A stretch of 64,000 bases of DNA from an uncultured Dehalococcoidia bacterium (GCA_958295525.1 OY282355.1:1423504-1487503); one strand, 5' to 3'; positions 7,740-16,108 are shown, counted from the first letter of the stretch. Made by a program: numbers and translations. Notes: a model not told the origin generated them from the sequence alone.

Positions 7740-8544
7740 ATGAGCGTACCCACGAGAATAGAACTGACCAACCCGACGCTTCAGGCGATCCACGAGGCGG
7801 GGGGAAGCGCGTCCATAAACGAGATCACCGAGCGCGTGATCAAGAAACTCGGCATATCCGACGATGACGCCAACGAGACTCGTGGAACAGGGCATCGGAC
7901 CACCCTTGAGCACCGGTTGGGCTGGGCAAGGACAGACCTTAGGCTGCGCGGGCTGATCACCAACTCCGTCCGAGGAGTTTGGTCGCTGACGCCGGAAGGC
8001 CAAAAGGAGACCAGCATAGCCCGCCGGGGGGCGGCTTCGGCGGAGAACGAAACCGTCGCCGAGAACGACGACGCAGAAGAGCCCGCTTGGCAAGAGCAAA
8101 TCTTGGATGCGCTCATGGGGATGGATCCGAGCGCTTTCGAACGCTTGTGCCAGCGCATGCTGCGGGAGTCAGGGTTCATCGAGGTGAAAGTGACAGGGCG
8201 GCCGGGAGACGGCGGGATTGACGGGCACGGCATCTTCCGAATGGGCGGGCTCATCAGTTTCCCTGTGCTCTTCCAGTGCAAACGCTACCAGGGCAGTGTC
8301 GGACCCGACGTCGTCCAAAAGTTCCGGGGGGCGATGCAAGGCCGCAGCGACAAAGGGGCTGCTGATCACGACCGGCGGCTTCACTCGCGACGCCAAAGCG
8401 GAGGCCACGCGGGACGGGGCGCCGCCTATTGACCTGATTGACGGCGCCTTGCTTGCTGACAAACTGAAGGAACTCGGCTTGGGCGTCAAGACCGAGATGG
8501 TGGAGCAGGTCACGGTGGACGCGGCCTTTTTCGATGGCATCTGA
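7740..8544 (+). pseudogene. Mrr-type restriction endonuclease, single +1 frameshift
   Basis: The N-terminal part (7740 to about 8354) has a winged-helix Mrr_N region (INEITERVIKKLGI ... LTPEGQ). It continues into an Mrr_cat nuclease core with GDGGIDGHG and FQCKRYQ, the D...QxK catalytic pattern. The frame then fails at the GGGG run 8355-8358. Skipping one G restores the expected KGLLITTGGFTRDA and the domain runs to the stop at 8542-8544, for about 267 residues in total. Either one G was inserted (mutation or sequencing error) or the site is shifty. Mrr enzymes cleave methylated DNA. The start ATG 7740 lies 9 nt after the aconitase stop, behind a G-rich stretch. No partner methyltransferase is nearby. 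Confidence 0.85.
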
Positions 8545-8589
8545 TCTCCGCCCCCACCTCTTCCTCAGTAGCGTGATAGCGTACACGGA

Positions 8590-9864
8590 ATGAGCGTTGA
8601 ACGCGGCGAGGAACCGGCGGGCGCGGAGGCGGCCCCATCGAGCGGGTGGGGCGCGCTGGCGTTCCGCGACTTTCAGTTTTACTGGGCGCACGGGCTGCTG
8701 CAGGGCGTCGCCCGCAATATGCGGGATATGCTCACCTTCTACCTCGTGTACGACCTGTCCGGCTCCGCGCTGCAACTGGGGATAACCGGGCTCTTTCAGG
8801 GCGCGCCGATCATTCTGTTCGGGCTCGTGGGCGGGGCGCTGGCGGACGCGCTCAACCGCAAGACGCTGCTGGTCGTCTCGCAGGCGGCGAATCTCGTTTC
8901 GATGATCGCGCTGGCCGCGCTCGTGTTCACGGGGCTCGTCGAGGTGTGGCACCTGTGGCTCTTCACGAGTTTCTGGTCGGCGGTGAACGCGCTGGGGCGG
9001 CCGGCGCAGCGGGCGTACCTGCCCCGCCTCGTGCCTCGCGCCCACATAATGAACGCGATCACGTGGTTCGGCGCGCTGAGCCAGGGGACGCTGTTCGCGG
9101 GGCCGATTCTCGGCGGGCTCCTCATCGCCTTCGTCGGCGTGGGGTGGGCTTACGCCGTGAACTCGGCGCTGCTGTTCTTCGCGGTCGCCGCGACGGTTGC
9201 GATTCGCGCGTCCGGCGAGCAGGAAGGCGGCTCGCGGCAGCCCTCGCTCCGGTCGATCTGGGACGGCGTGCTGTTCCTGAAGTCGCGGGAGGTTCTGCTG
9301 TCCTCGTATCTGCTGGACTTCGGCGTGATGTCGTTCGGCTTCTTCCGTCCGCTGATGCCGATTCTGGCGCTCGACGTCTACGAAGTGGGCGAGATTGGGC
9401 TGGGAGCGCTCAATTCGGCTCCGGCGGTGGGCTCCATCATCGGCTCGATCACGCTGCTGCTGATGGGCGACCCGCCGAGGAAGGGGATCATCATCGTGCT
9501 GTCGTACACGGCCTACGCGCTGGGGCTGATCTGGCTGGGGATTTCGCCGTGGTTTTGGCTCGCGCTCGCGGCGCTGGTCGCGCTGGGGCTGATGGACGTG
9601 CTGAGTTTCACGGCGAAGCAGGCGCTCATTCAACTAGTCGCGCCCGATCGCTTCCGCGGCCGCGCGGGGAGTCTGTCCACGATAACGGCGGGCGTAGGCA
9701 ACTCGACGGGGTCGGCGGAGATGGGCGGGCTGGCGGACGTTGCGGGAGCGCCGGGCGCGCTGATCATCAACGGGTTCATCGGGCTGGGCATCACCGCCGC
9801 CGCCGCGCTGAAGTGGAAGGGGCTATGGCGTTACGATCAGCGCAAGGAGCCGCCCAGCGACTAG
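8590..9864 (+). CDS. MFS transporter (enterobactin-exporter-like, MFS_3)
   Basis: A 424-residue membrane protein with about 12 hydrophobic segments in two sets of six. The N-terminal half begins FRDFQFYWAHGLLQGVARN, and the loop between TM2 and TM3 has GGALADALNRK, the G-x3-D-R/K motif of MFS carriers. The C-terminal half has FRGRAGSLSTITAGVGN. The family (MFS_3) exports siderophores and small drugs; the substrate here is unknown. It starts at ATG 8590, 45 nt after the endonuclease gene. The opposite strand is also open over this stretch, but its translation is Arg/His/Gln-rich low-complexity sequence and is treated as a shadow. Confidence 0.88.
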   Translation: MSVERGEEPAGAEAAPSSGWGALAFRDFQFYWAHGLLQGVARNMRDMLTFYLVYDLSGSALQLGITGLFQGAPIILFGLVGGALADALNRKTLLVVSQAANLVSMIALAALVFTGLVEVWHLWLFTSFWSAVNALGRPAQRAYLPRLVPRAHIMNAITWFGALSQGTLFAGPILGGLLIAFVGVGWAYAVNSALLFFAVAATVAIRASGEQEGGSRQPSLRSIWDGVLFLKSREVLLSSYLLDFGVMSFGFFRPLMPILALDVYEVGEIGLGALNSAPAVGSIIGSITLLLMGDPPRKGIIIVLSYTAYALGLIWLGISPWFWLALAALVALGLMDVLSFTAKQALIQLVAPDRFRGRAGSLSTITAGVGNSTGSAEMGGLADVAGAPGALIINGFIGLGITAAAALKWKGLWRYDQRKEPPSD

Positions 9865-9872
9865 GAGGGCGT

Positions 9873-10016
9873 TTAGCCATCGGCGAGTTTCTTGTCCACG
9901 GCGGCGAGGAAGGCGTCGGCGGCCTCGAGGATTTGGTTCGTCGCGGCGACCATATCGTCGCGCTCTCTCGGCCTGAGGTTGACTGGAGCCTGCGCGCGGT
10001 CGGCATCCACGAGCAA
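9873..10016 (-). other. Short open stretch, possible 3' remnant of an unknown gene
   Basis: Minus-strand frame encoding LLVDADRAQAPVNLRPRERD, then a regular amphipathic helix rich in Ala/Asp/Glu ending KKLADG before TAA at 9873-9875. There is no ATG or GTG with a ribosome site at its head; the nearest in-frame stop upstream is close. It looks protein-like in composition but no family is recognised. It may be the decayed end of a gene; the remainder of the gap 9865-10116 shows nothing. Confidence 0.2.
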
Positions 10017-10116
10017 TAATGTGCGCGTGGAGCAGCACCTGCCAAGGCCCTCGCCAACCTGCGGGATTGGGGAGCGTTCGGGATATCAAGCAACTCACGC
10101 GCCGGGGGCTGGCTAG

Positions 10117-10440
10117 TCACACGAGCACCAACTTGCGGTCGATGTCGTAGGCCATGGCCGGCGGATAGCCTTTCTCTATGGGTCCGGAGTAGCCGCCCGG
10201 ATAGCCCTGGTAGCCCGGGTCCTCTGTCTCCCCGGGGTAGCCCCGGTACTCCGCGTCGTTGAAGCGGTACAGGCGTTCGCCGAGGTAAACCGTGCCGAGG
10301 TAGTGGCCTCGCGTGTCCACGGCGTAGTCGTCGCCCCACGGGAACCAGCCGAGCCACGTGCCCATAGGGGTGAACAGGTAGTCTCCCTGACGAAAGGCTA
10401 TCCACTTGCCTTCGGAGTCGAACAGGTACTGCACTTTCAT
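10117..10440 (-). CDS. Small beta-rich protein with GYPG tail (4-fold beta-flower-like)
   Basis: A 107-residue protein. Residues 1-60 contain alternating short strands and glycine turns (SEGKWIAFRQGDYLF, GTWLGWFPWGDDYAVD, GHYLGTVYLGERLYRF). This pattern resembles small beta-flower proteins in which aromatic/Gly repeats form a four-bladed disc. A Pro/Gly/Tyr-rich segment with three GYPG-type repeats (RGYPG, QGYPG, GGYSG) follows, and the protein ends ...YDIDRKLVLV. No signal peptide is visible. ATG 10440 has GGAGG 7 nt upstream; a longer frame to 10497 lacks such a site. It sits between an MFS gene and a TPP enzyme without obvious operon links. The function is unknown. Confidence 0.7.
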   Translation of the reverse strand: MKVQYLFDSEGKWIAFRQGDYLFTPMGTWLGWFPWGDDYAVDTRGHYLGTVYLGERLYRFNDAEYRGYPGETEDPGYQGYPGGYSGPIEKGYPPAMAYDIDRKLVLV

Positions 10441-10513
10441 CTCGGCCTCCGTCACGGCGGTGGCGCAGGGCCTCGCCGCTCGCAGCAATTGTATCACGCC
10501 CCGCCCGCCTCTC

Positions 10514-12298
10514 TTAGCGCGTTCCGCCGAGGCGGTGCAGTTCCTCCGGCAGCGTGGGCAGCTGGACGGCGACGACGGCGGGGAAGCCGTCGCGCGCTGC
10601 GGCGAGGCCGCGCTCCAGCGCAGGGGCGATCTGAGCGGGGTCGGCGACGCTCTCGCCGTAGCCGTTGGCGGCCTCTGCGAGTTTGGCGAAGTCCGGCGGC
10701 GGGTCGAAGAGGCCGCCCTCGTAGCCCGCCGACGCCGCGTAGCCGCCGGGATAGGCGGCGTCCAAACCGGACGTGCCCGTGCTGTACGACTTGTTGACGA
10801 ACACGACCGTTAGGAACGGCGCGCCGTGCCGCCCCGCCGCCCAGAGCGCGGCCAGCGGGCTGCCGAACATAAAGTAGCCGTCGCCGGTGACGAGCACGAC
10901 GTCGCGGTCGGGGGCGGCGACTTTCGCGCCGAACGCCGCGCCCGCGCCCCAGCCTCCCGCGCTGCCCCCGCTCTTGAAGTACGAGCCCGGCAGGCTGCGC
11001 CCGTGATAGGGACGGAACGCGGCGGTCGAACTCAGCGTGTCGTCCAGAACGATGGCTTGCTCCGGCAGCATCCGCCCGATCTGATAGCCCGCCCAGCGCG
11101 GGCTGACGGGGTTCCTCGACGCGACGCTCAGGGCGGCATCCTCCGCCTGCTGCGTCAGTTCCCGCTTGCGCTGGGCGAGCCGCTCGCGCCGGTCGGCGAT
11201 GCGCCCCATATCGGCTTTCGAGAGCATCGCCTCGGCCTGCTGCAGAACGGCCGCCGCGAACGGGCCCGCCGCGACGGGCAGCCACAGGTCGGCGCGGAAC
11301 TCCATCGTCTTGTAGCGCGACTGCGCGGGGTCGGGGTCGGTCCAGACGATTTTCGCGCCGGGGCGCGGAACGTTCGGCGGCATATACGGAACGGGCGTCT
11401 CGATGACCACGACGACGTCGGCGTTCGCGGGCGACGGCCCCGTGCCGGAGAGCGGATGCGTCGTGGGGAAGTTCAGCGTCATCGTGCGGTCGGAGTCCGT
11501 CATTGGGAGCGCGAGAAGTTCGGCGAGGCGGACGAGCGGCTCGACGGACGCGCTGTTGCGCCCGGACTGGCCGAGGATGCAAAGGGGATTGTCGGCCTCT
11601 ATGAGCCATTGGGCTACGCGCTTGGCGTCGGCGGGGTCGGGCCAAGCGGGGCGCGCCGTTCCGAGTTCAGCGGCGGTTGGGAAGCGCGTCTTGCCGGGGA
11701 GCGGAAACATCGCCGCCTCCTGCGGAACGCTCATATAGACGGGGCCTTTCGGCTCGCTCATCGCCACCTGAAGGAGGCGGCTCACGATGAGGCCGGGGTT
11801 GTCGGTATGGTCGAGGCGGTGGTCGAGTTTGGTGTATTGGCGGACGATTTCGCCCTGGTCGCGGGGCTCCTGCACCCACTGGACGGAGTTCGTCCGCGCG
11901 CCCCGCATCGAGCCGGGGTAGGCGCGGGGGCCCGCGCCCGCAGTGATGAGAACGGGATGCGCGGCGCGCCAGGCCGTGTGAATGCCGGCGCCGTAGTTGA
12001 ACGTGCCGACGTCGACGTGGACGGCGGTGGCGGCGGGCTGCTCGCGCACCATCGCGGAGCCGAGCGCGGCGTTGAGCGCGGCGCCCTCGTGCGTGACGGT
12101 GAGCAGACGCGGGGCCGGCCAGCCTTTCGCCTCCGCCCGGGCGACGGCCTCCTGAAAGAACGAGATCTCGGAGCCGGAGACGAAGAAGAAGTGCTCCACG
12201 CCGCCGAGTTTCATCGCGGTCGTGAGCGCGTCGGCCCACTCCTCGCCCTCGTGCTCGCTCCAAGCGGGATCCGCCGCGATAGCGCGCGCCTCAACCAT
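10514..12298 (-). CDS. Thiamine-pyrophosphate enzyme of the acetolactate synthase/benzoylformate decarboxylase superfamily
   Basis: 594 residues with the three-domain PYR-central-PP layout. The N-terminal PYR domain has the catalytic-type glutamate in THEGAALNAALGSA. The middle domain is an FAD/nucleotide-type Rossmann segment (PLCILGQSGRN ... VVIETPVPYMP). The C-terminal PP domain holds the ThDP motif GDGYFMFGS followed at the usual distance by FVNKSYST. Relatives include acetolactate synthase, oxalyl-CoA decarboxylase and benzoylformate decarboxylase; no small regulatory subunit (IlvN) is adjacent, so a catabolic decarboxylase or lyase is more likely than IlvB. ATG 12298 is preceded by AGGAGGGCCCTA; the frame extends to 12391 without conservation. 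The substrate is not determinable. Confidence 0.85.
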   Translation of the reverse strand: MVEARAIAADPAWSEHEGEEWADALTTAMKLGGVEHFFFVSGSEISFFQEAVARAEAKGWPAPRLLTVTHEGAALNAALGSAMVREQPAATAVHVDVGTFNYGAGIHTAWRAAHPVLITAGAGPRAYPGSMRGARTNSVQWVQEPRDQGEIVRQYTKLDHRLDHTDNPGLIVSRLLQVAMSEPKGPVYMSVPQEAAMFPLPGKTRFPTAAELGTARPAWPDPADAKRVAQWLIEADNPLCILGQSGRNSASVEPLVRLAELLALPMTDSDRTMTLNFPTTHPLSGTGPSPANADVVVVIETPVPYMPPNVPRPGAKIVWTDPDPAQSRYKTMEFRADLWLPVAAGPFAAAVLQQAEAMLSKADMGRIADRRERLAQRKRELTQQAEDAALSVASRNPVSPRWAGYQIGRMLPEQAIVLDDTLSSTAAFRPYHGRSLPGSYFKSGGSAGGWGAGAAFGAKVAAPDRDVVLVTGDGYFMFGSPLAALWAAGRHGAPFLTVVFVNKSYSTGTSGLDAAYPGGYAASAGYEGGLFDPPPDFAKLAEAANGYGESVADPAQIAPALERGLAAARDGFPAVVAVQLPTLPEELHRLGGTR

Positions 12299-12615
12299 TA
12301 GGGCCCTCCTTGCCTTGCGCGGAGCCGAAAGCGACTCGTCCAAGATTCTTGGAATGGAGCCGGCGTGCCCGTGACCGCGCTGCTTCAGCATATCGTCAAC
12401 GGCGCTGGGAAATCATAGTAATCGTCGCCAGGCTCGGCGGTATCCGTCTATGGAGACCTTGAGGAACCCCAATTCCGAGTCGGCGAGCCTCATTTTACTC
12501 CTAACCGAAGGTCGCTCGCCGCTTGAAATGGAATTATGCAATGTCTCCGTTGAGGAGCGCCGCCTACCCGCGCTGCGCCTTAATTGGGAAATTGGGACGC
12601 GCCCTAACGCGGAAT
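12299..12615. other. Intergenic region upstream of the TPP enzyme gene
   Basis: About 317 bp with somewhat lower GC than the surroundings (for example around 12480-12545). Short frames exist on both strands but none has a ribosome site plus a recognisable family. No REP palindrome is present. The promoter of the TPP enzyme gene probably lies here, but I cannot point to convincing hexamers. Confidence 0.4.
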
Positions 12616-13554
12616 TCACCACCAATGGACTTCGTCCAGCGACTCGGCGTCCGCGTCCGAGCCGCTCCACGGGCGGGCGGGCAGATACTTCCACGCCCCG
12701 TCGGAGAACATCATCACGACGTTGCCCTCCTCCATCCCTTCCGCGACCCGGAGAGCGGCGTGCAGAACCGCCCCGGACGAAACCCCCGCGAAAATTCCCT
12801 CGGCGCGCATCGCGTCGCGGGCGGCGGCTATCGCGCTCGCGCTGTCCACGAGAAAACGCCGGCTCAGCGTTCCGAGGTCGAGCAGCGGCGGAACGTAGCC
12901 CTCCGAAAGGCTCCGCAGCCCCTGCAAGCGGTCGCCGAGCCTGGGCTCGACGCCGACCGCCTGCATCTCCGGCCACCGCTCGCGCAGGCGCCGGGTCACC
13001 CCCATAATCGTGCCGCCGGTGCCGATCCCCGCGACGAATGCGTCCACGCGCTCCATCGCCGCCGCGATTTCGGCGCCGGTGGTCGCATAGTGGCACGCCG
13101 CGTTCGCCGCGTCGGTGAACTGCCCGAGCGCGTAGTGGCCGGGCCGCGCGGCGATCTCCTGGGCGCGCCTCACCGGCCCGCGCATTCCCGCCTCCGGCTC
13201 ATGCCATTCGATGCGCGCCCCGTAAAGGTCGAGAATGTCCGCGACGCTGGGGACGACGCCTCGCGGAAGCACGACGCGGACTTCGTGCCCCCGGCGCGGG
13301 GCGAGCGCGGCGAGCGCGATGGCCGTGTTGCCCGTGCTCGCCTCGACCAGCGTCGCCCCGGGACGGAGCGCGCCCCGCCGTTCGGCGGCGTCCAGCATTG
13401 CGAGAACGATGCGGTCTTTGACGCTTCCGCTCGGGTTTTGCCCTTCGAGTTTGGCGAAAAAACGAACGCCCGGCTTGGGGCTGAGCCGCGTCAGTTCGAC
13501 GAGAGGCGTGCCGCCGACGAGCGACGCGAGCGTTTGCGGGCTGGTTTCGGTCAT
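12616..13554 (-). CDS. cysM: CysO-dependent cysteine synthase (O-phosphoserine sulfhydrylase, CysM type)
   Basis: A 312-residue PLP fold-type II enzyme. The PLP lysine is K46 in NPSGSVKDR, with substrate loop STGNTAIALA and phosphate cradle GTGGTIMG. It differs from generic CysK in the block VGVEPRLGDRLQGLRSLSEG and in EGIFAGVSSGAVLHAAL, then DGAWKYL and a Trp-ending tail (DEVHWW). These resemble mycobacterial CysM, which uses O-phosphoserine and the CysO thiocarboxylate and has a C-terminal tail that closes over the active site. A CysO-like carrier is encoded at 1611-1892, about 11 kb away, supporting this specificity. ATG 13554 lies 6 nt after a TACAAT box. The Mec peptidase that completes the mycobacterial set is not in the window. 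Confidence 0.87.
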   Translation of the reverse strand: MTETSPQTLASLVGGTPLVELTRLSPKPGVRFFAKLEGQNPSGSVKDRIVLAMLDAAERRGALRPGATLVEASTGNTAIALAALAPRRGHEVRVVLPRGVVPSVADILDLYGARIEWHEPEAGMRGPVRRAQEIAARPGHYALGQFTDAANAACHYATTGAEIAAAMERVDAFVAGIGTGGTIMGVTRRLRERWPEMQAVGVEPRLGDRLQGLRSLSEGYVPPLLDLGTLSRRFLVDSASAIAAARDAMRAEGIFAGVSSGAVLHAALRVAEGMEEGNVVMMFSDGAWKYLPARPWSGSDADAESLDEVHWW

Positions 13555-13560
13555 GCCCCG

Positions 13561-13566
13561 ATTGTA
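13561..13566 (-). promoter_or_regulatory. -10 element of cysM (probable leaderless transcript)
   Basis: On the minus strand TACAAT is followed by CGGGGC and then the ATG at 13554, a 6-nt gap as in hisH. No Shine-Dalgarno sequence is present. Confidence 0.5.
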
Positions 13567-13623
13567 GCGCGAGGCGGCGTGATTTCCGCAGTAAGCGCTC
13601 AAAAGCGGCGCGGCGCGAGGGGA

Positions 13624-13653
13624 TTGCCCGTCGCCTGCGCGGAAGGCTAGACT
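13624..13653 (+). promoter_or_regulatory. Candidate sigma-70-type promoter for the retropepsin pair
   Basis: TTGCCC (13624-13629), 18-nt spacer, TAGACT (13648-13653). It lies 35 nt upstream of the ATG at 13688, which has AGGGAGAAG just before it (GGGAG about 11 nt from the ATG). Confidence 0.4.
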
Positions 13654-13687
13654 CGTCGCGGCGCCGCAGTCCGCAAGGGAGAAGACA

Positions 13688-13969
13688 ATGAACATCACAC
13701 TGCCCTTTCGCCGCAAGAGCGTGGGGGAGCGCGGCGGAGCAATCTACCGCAAGAAGGTGCGCCCGTTCGTCTACCCGCAGGAGACGGGCAAAATCGTCGT
13801 GATAGACGTTCGCACCGGCGACTACGAGATGGCGGCGAATCCGCGGGACGAAGTTCCTGCGGAGAGGCGGCTTCTCGCGCGTTGCCCCGACGCCGTGATC
13901 TGGAGGAAGCGCGTCGGCTTCCAAACCGTTCACGCCTTCGGCGGGCTGCAGGTGGACAAGGATGGTTAG
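13688..13969 (+). CDS. Small protein of unknown function, partner of retropepsin-like gene
   Basis: A 93-residue basic protein (MNITLPFRRKSVGERGG ...) with Lys/Arg clusters in the first third, a central strand-like segment KIVVIDVRTGDYEMA and DAVIWRKRVGF. No signal peptide, membrane segment or cysteine motif is seen. ATG 13688 has a good AGGGAG site. Its last 8 nt overlap the start of the next gene, so the two are translationally coupled. In other genomes small proteins of this kind precede clan AA aspartic-protease-like genes, and a toxin-antitoxin-like or substrate-protease relation is one possibility, but that is inference. The family is not recognised with certainty. Confidence 0.7.
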   Translation: MNITLPFRRKSVGERGGAIYRKKVRPFVYPQETGKIVVIDVRTGDYEMAANPRDEVPAERRLLARCPDAVIWRKRVGFQTVHAFGGLQVDKDG

Positions 13970-14327
13970 CGGCGTTGTTAGGAGCCTCGTCCCTATCGTG
14001 CCTTTGACCGTTATGGGGCGGGACGGCGGCCCGCAGCGATTTCAGGCAATTCTAGACACCGGCTTCACGGGGACGGTCGCGTTGCCCGCGTCCGATGTTC
14101 AGCGGCTAGGTCTGACCAACCCTCGGCCGGAGATGGTCAGATTCGCAAACGGGGAGTCGGGCAATTGCGACGTCTACCTCGCCGACGTAATCTGGGATGG
14201 AGAAGAGCGGACTACGCGAGTGTACGCAATCGGCAACGAGCCGCTGGTTGGCATGTATCTGCTCGATGGCGCTCGGGTGACGATAGACGTCGCGGAGGGC
14301 GGGGCGGTTGCGGTCGAGCCGCTCTAG
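13962..14327 (+). CDS. Clan AA (retropepsin-like) aspartic protease
   Basis: A 121-residue single-lobe pepsin-like protein. The catalytic-type motif is ILDTGFTGTVALP (D-T-G followed by a hydrophobic strand), then a flap-like region GESGNCDVYLADV, and the C-terminal hydrophobic-Gly element PLVGMYLLDG. Such proteins would act as homodimers like retropepsins. ATG 13962 overlaps the 3' end of the upstream small gene by 8 nt, so the two form a pair. No signal peptide is seen, so it is probably cytoplasmic. The alternative reading is a non-proteolytic retropepsin-fold protein; the DTG triad argues for activity. Confidence 0.8.
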   Translation: MVSGVVRSLVPIVPLTVMGRDGGPQRFQAILDTGFTGTVALPASDVQRLGLTNPRPEMVRFANGESGNCDVYLADVIWDGEERTTRVYAIGNEPLVGMYLLDGARVTIDVAEGGAVAVEPL

Positions 14328-14386
14328 CGTGTTCGCGCCGCGCGGTTGCGTCGCGGAGGGCGGCCGCATCCCGCCGCCCGAAGGCG

Positions 14387-14415
14387 TTGGCCGTCCGCCC
14401 GGCTGCTGCTAGAAT
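14387..14415 (+). promoter_or_regulatory. Candidate promoter for the trkH cluster
   Basis: TTGGCC (14387-14392), 17-nt spacer, TAGAAT (14410-14415). The ATG of trkH is at 14638, so the leader would be about 215 nt and would include the REP-like palindrome at 14519-14544. The 310-bp gap 14328-14637 contains nothing else recognisable. Confidence 0.4.
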
Positions 14416-14518
14416 TCGCGCCGCTTTGCCGAACCTCGACGCGCCCCGCCTCAACGCTCGCTCTGGCCCTCGCGCAGGGGAGCCTTTGCTTAACCCCGCC
14501 GCCCCTCGTTCCGACGCC

Positions 14519-14544
14519 CTCTCCCGCCTACGCGGGAATGACGG
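14519..14544. repeat. REP-like palindrome
   Basis: One copy, CTCCCGCCTACGCGGGAATG followed by ACGG, in the leader region of trkH. Confidence 0.75.
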
Positions 14545-14637
14545 TAGGTTGCCCAGGCTGGGCGGCGAGTTGCGCGGCGGGAATGACGTGGGCGTGGCGT
14601 GCGGAGAGGATGAGGGCGGAATGAGGGCAGGCGCGAG

Positions 14638-16098
14638 ATGAGGGCGAACGGCTGGCGCGCGCGGCCCGGCGACCGCGTAGCGCGGCGACCCCGTCAGCGG
14701 GAGACTGCGCCCGTGCGCGTGCGGCCCCCGCGCCTGCGCCGCCGGATAACGCTGCCCGCCGCGTCGAGCGCGCTGCTGTCGCTCGCGGGGGGGTTCGCGC
14801 TGCTCATCACGGTGGGCGCGGGGCTCCTGATGCTGCCCTGGGCGACGGCGGCGAGCGAGTCCGCCCCGTTCGTGACGGCGCTCTTCACCGCGACCTCGGC
14901 GGTCTGCGTCACCGGGCTCGTCTTGGAGTCCAGCGCGGCCTACTGGAGCGGATTCGGGCAGGCCGTGCTCGCGGCGCTGATGTTCGCGGGCGGGCTTGGC
15001 ATTATGAGCGCCGGCCTCGTGATGCTGGCGGCGGGCGGGCGGCGCATCACGCTCAACCAGCGGCTGCTCGTGCGGGAGACGCTGGGAGGGGCGGCGCTCG
15101 GAAGCGCGTTCCGCCTCGTGCGGTGGATTCTCATCTTCGCGGTCGCCGCGCAGGCGCTGGGGTTCGCGCTGCTGTTCGCCCGCCTCATATTCTCCTACCC
15201 CGCGCCGCAAGCGCTCTGGCAGAGTCTGTTTCACAGCATTTCAGCGTTCAACAACGCGGGATTCACGATCTTCCCCGATTCCGACAGCCTTTCCGCGTTC
15301 CGCTCCGACCCGGCGCTGCTGGCGATCATCGGCGGCGGCATCGTGCTGGGCGCGCTGAGTTTCTCCGTGGTCAACGAGGTCGCGCGGCGCAGAGGCGTCA
15401 GCAGATGGACGCTCGACACGCGGCTGGTGGTGATCGGAACGCTGGGACTGTGGGGAGTGGGCGCGCTCGCAATGCTGGCGTTCGAGGCGGGCAATCCGTC
15501 CACGCTCGGCGGAATGCCGCTGCTCGACCGCCTCGTCAACGGGGCGTTTCAGGCAACGACGGCGCGGACGGCGGGGTTCAGTTCCATTGATTTCGGGCAG
15601 GCTGAGGCAGGCTCCAGTTTCCTCTATATGATTATGATGTTCGTGGGCGGAGCGTCGGGATCGGTCGCCGGCGGCATCAAGATCAACACGGTGATGGTGG
15701 TCGTCGTGGCGACGCTGGCGGTGGTGGGCGGGCGTCCGCGCGCCGAGTTCGACCGGCGGGAGATTCCTCGCTCGCAGGTGGCGCGGGCGCTGGCGCTGCT
15801 CGTGCTGGGCGCGCTGGGAGTCGCGCTGTTCATCGCGGCGCTCGCGTGGACGGAGCGCGGAAGCATCCGGTCGGGCGAGTTCGCGTTCGTCGACGTGATG
15901 TTCGAGGCGGTGTCCGCGTTCGGAACCGTGGGGCTTTCCCACGGCGTCACGCCCGACCTGTCCACGCCCGGGAAGATAATCGTTACGCTTGCGATGTACG
16001 TCGGGCGTCTTGGGCCGCTGACCATCGCGCTCGGTTTGGCGCTGCGCGAGCGGCGCGCGGTGTACCGCTACGCGGAAGAACGGGTTAGAATCGGGTGA
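14638..16098 (+). CDS. trkH: Potassium uptake protein TrkH/KtrB family
   Basis: A 486-residue channel-like membrane subunit of a Trk/Ktr K+ transporter. Four M-P-M repeats are visible through their selectivity-filter loops: TSAVCVTGL, SAFNNAGF, ARTAGFSS and SAFGTVGLS, each with the conserved glycine. The N terminus is arginine-rich (about 40 residues) before TM1, so a later GTG start is possible; ATG 14638 gives the longest coherent product. A gating-loop region GGASGSVAGGIKINT is present. The regulatory RCK subunit gene (trkA) follows 10 nt downstream, and two more RCK genes plus a Usp gene complete the cluster. It would be located in the cytoplasmic membrane. Confidence 0.93.
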   Translation: MRANGWRARPGDRVARRPRQRETAPVRVRPPRLRRRITLPAASSALLSLAGGFALLITVGAGLLMLPWATAASESAPFVTALFTATSAVCVTGLVLESSAAYWSGFGQAVLAALMFAGGLGIMSAGLVMLAAGGRRITLNQRLLVRETLGGAALGSAFRLVRWILIFAVAAQALGFALLFARLIFSYPAPQALWQSLFHSISAFNNAGFTIFPDSDSLSAFRSDPALLAIIGGGIVLGALSFSVVNEVARRRGVSRWTLDTRLVVIGTLGLWGVGALAMLAFEAGNPSTLGGMPLLDRLVNGAFQATTARTAGFSSIDFGQAEAGSSFLYMIMMFVGGASGSVAGGIKINTVMVVVVATLAVVGGRPRAEFDRREIPRSQVARALALLVLGALGVALFIAALAWTERGSIRSGEFAFVDVMFEAVSAFGTVGLSHGVTPDLSTPGKIIVTLAMYVGRLGPLTIALGLALRERRAVYRYAEERVRIG

Positions 16099-16108
16099 GA
16101 GGAGCGCT

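Noticed and set aside
8254..9633. Long minus-strand open frame opposite the MFS gene
   Set aside because: It is Arg/Gln/His-rich low-complexity sequence without any domain, caused by high GC and codon structure of the plus-strand gene.
10514..12298. Acetolactate synthase large subunit (ilvB)
   Set aside because: No ilvN-type regulatory subunit or ilvC neighbour, and the TPP superfamily contains many similar decarboxylases, so only a superfamily call is made.
12413..12615. Small genes in the gap between cysM and the TPP enzyme gene
   Set aside because: Short frames on both strands lack a convincing ribosome site and any recognisable family.
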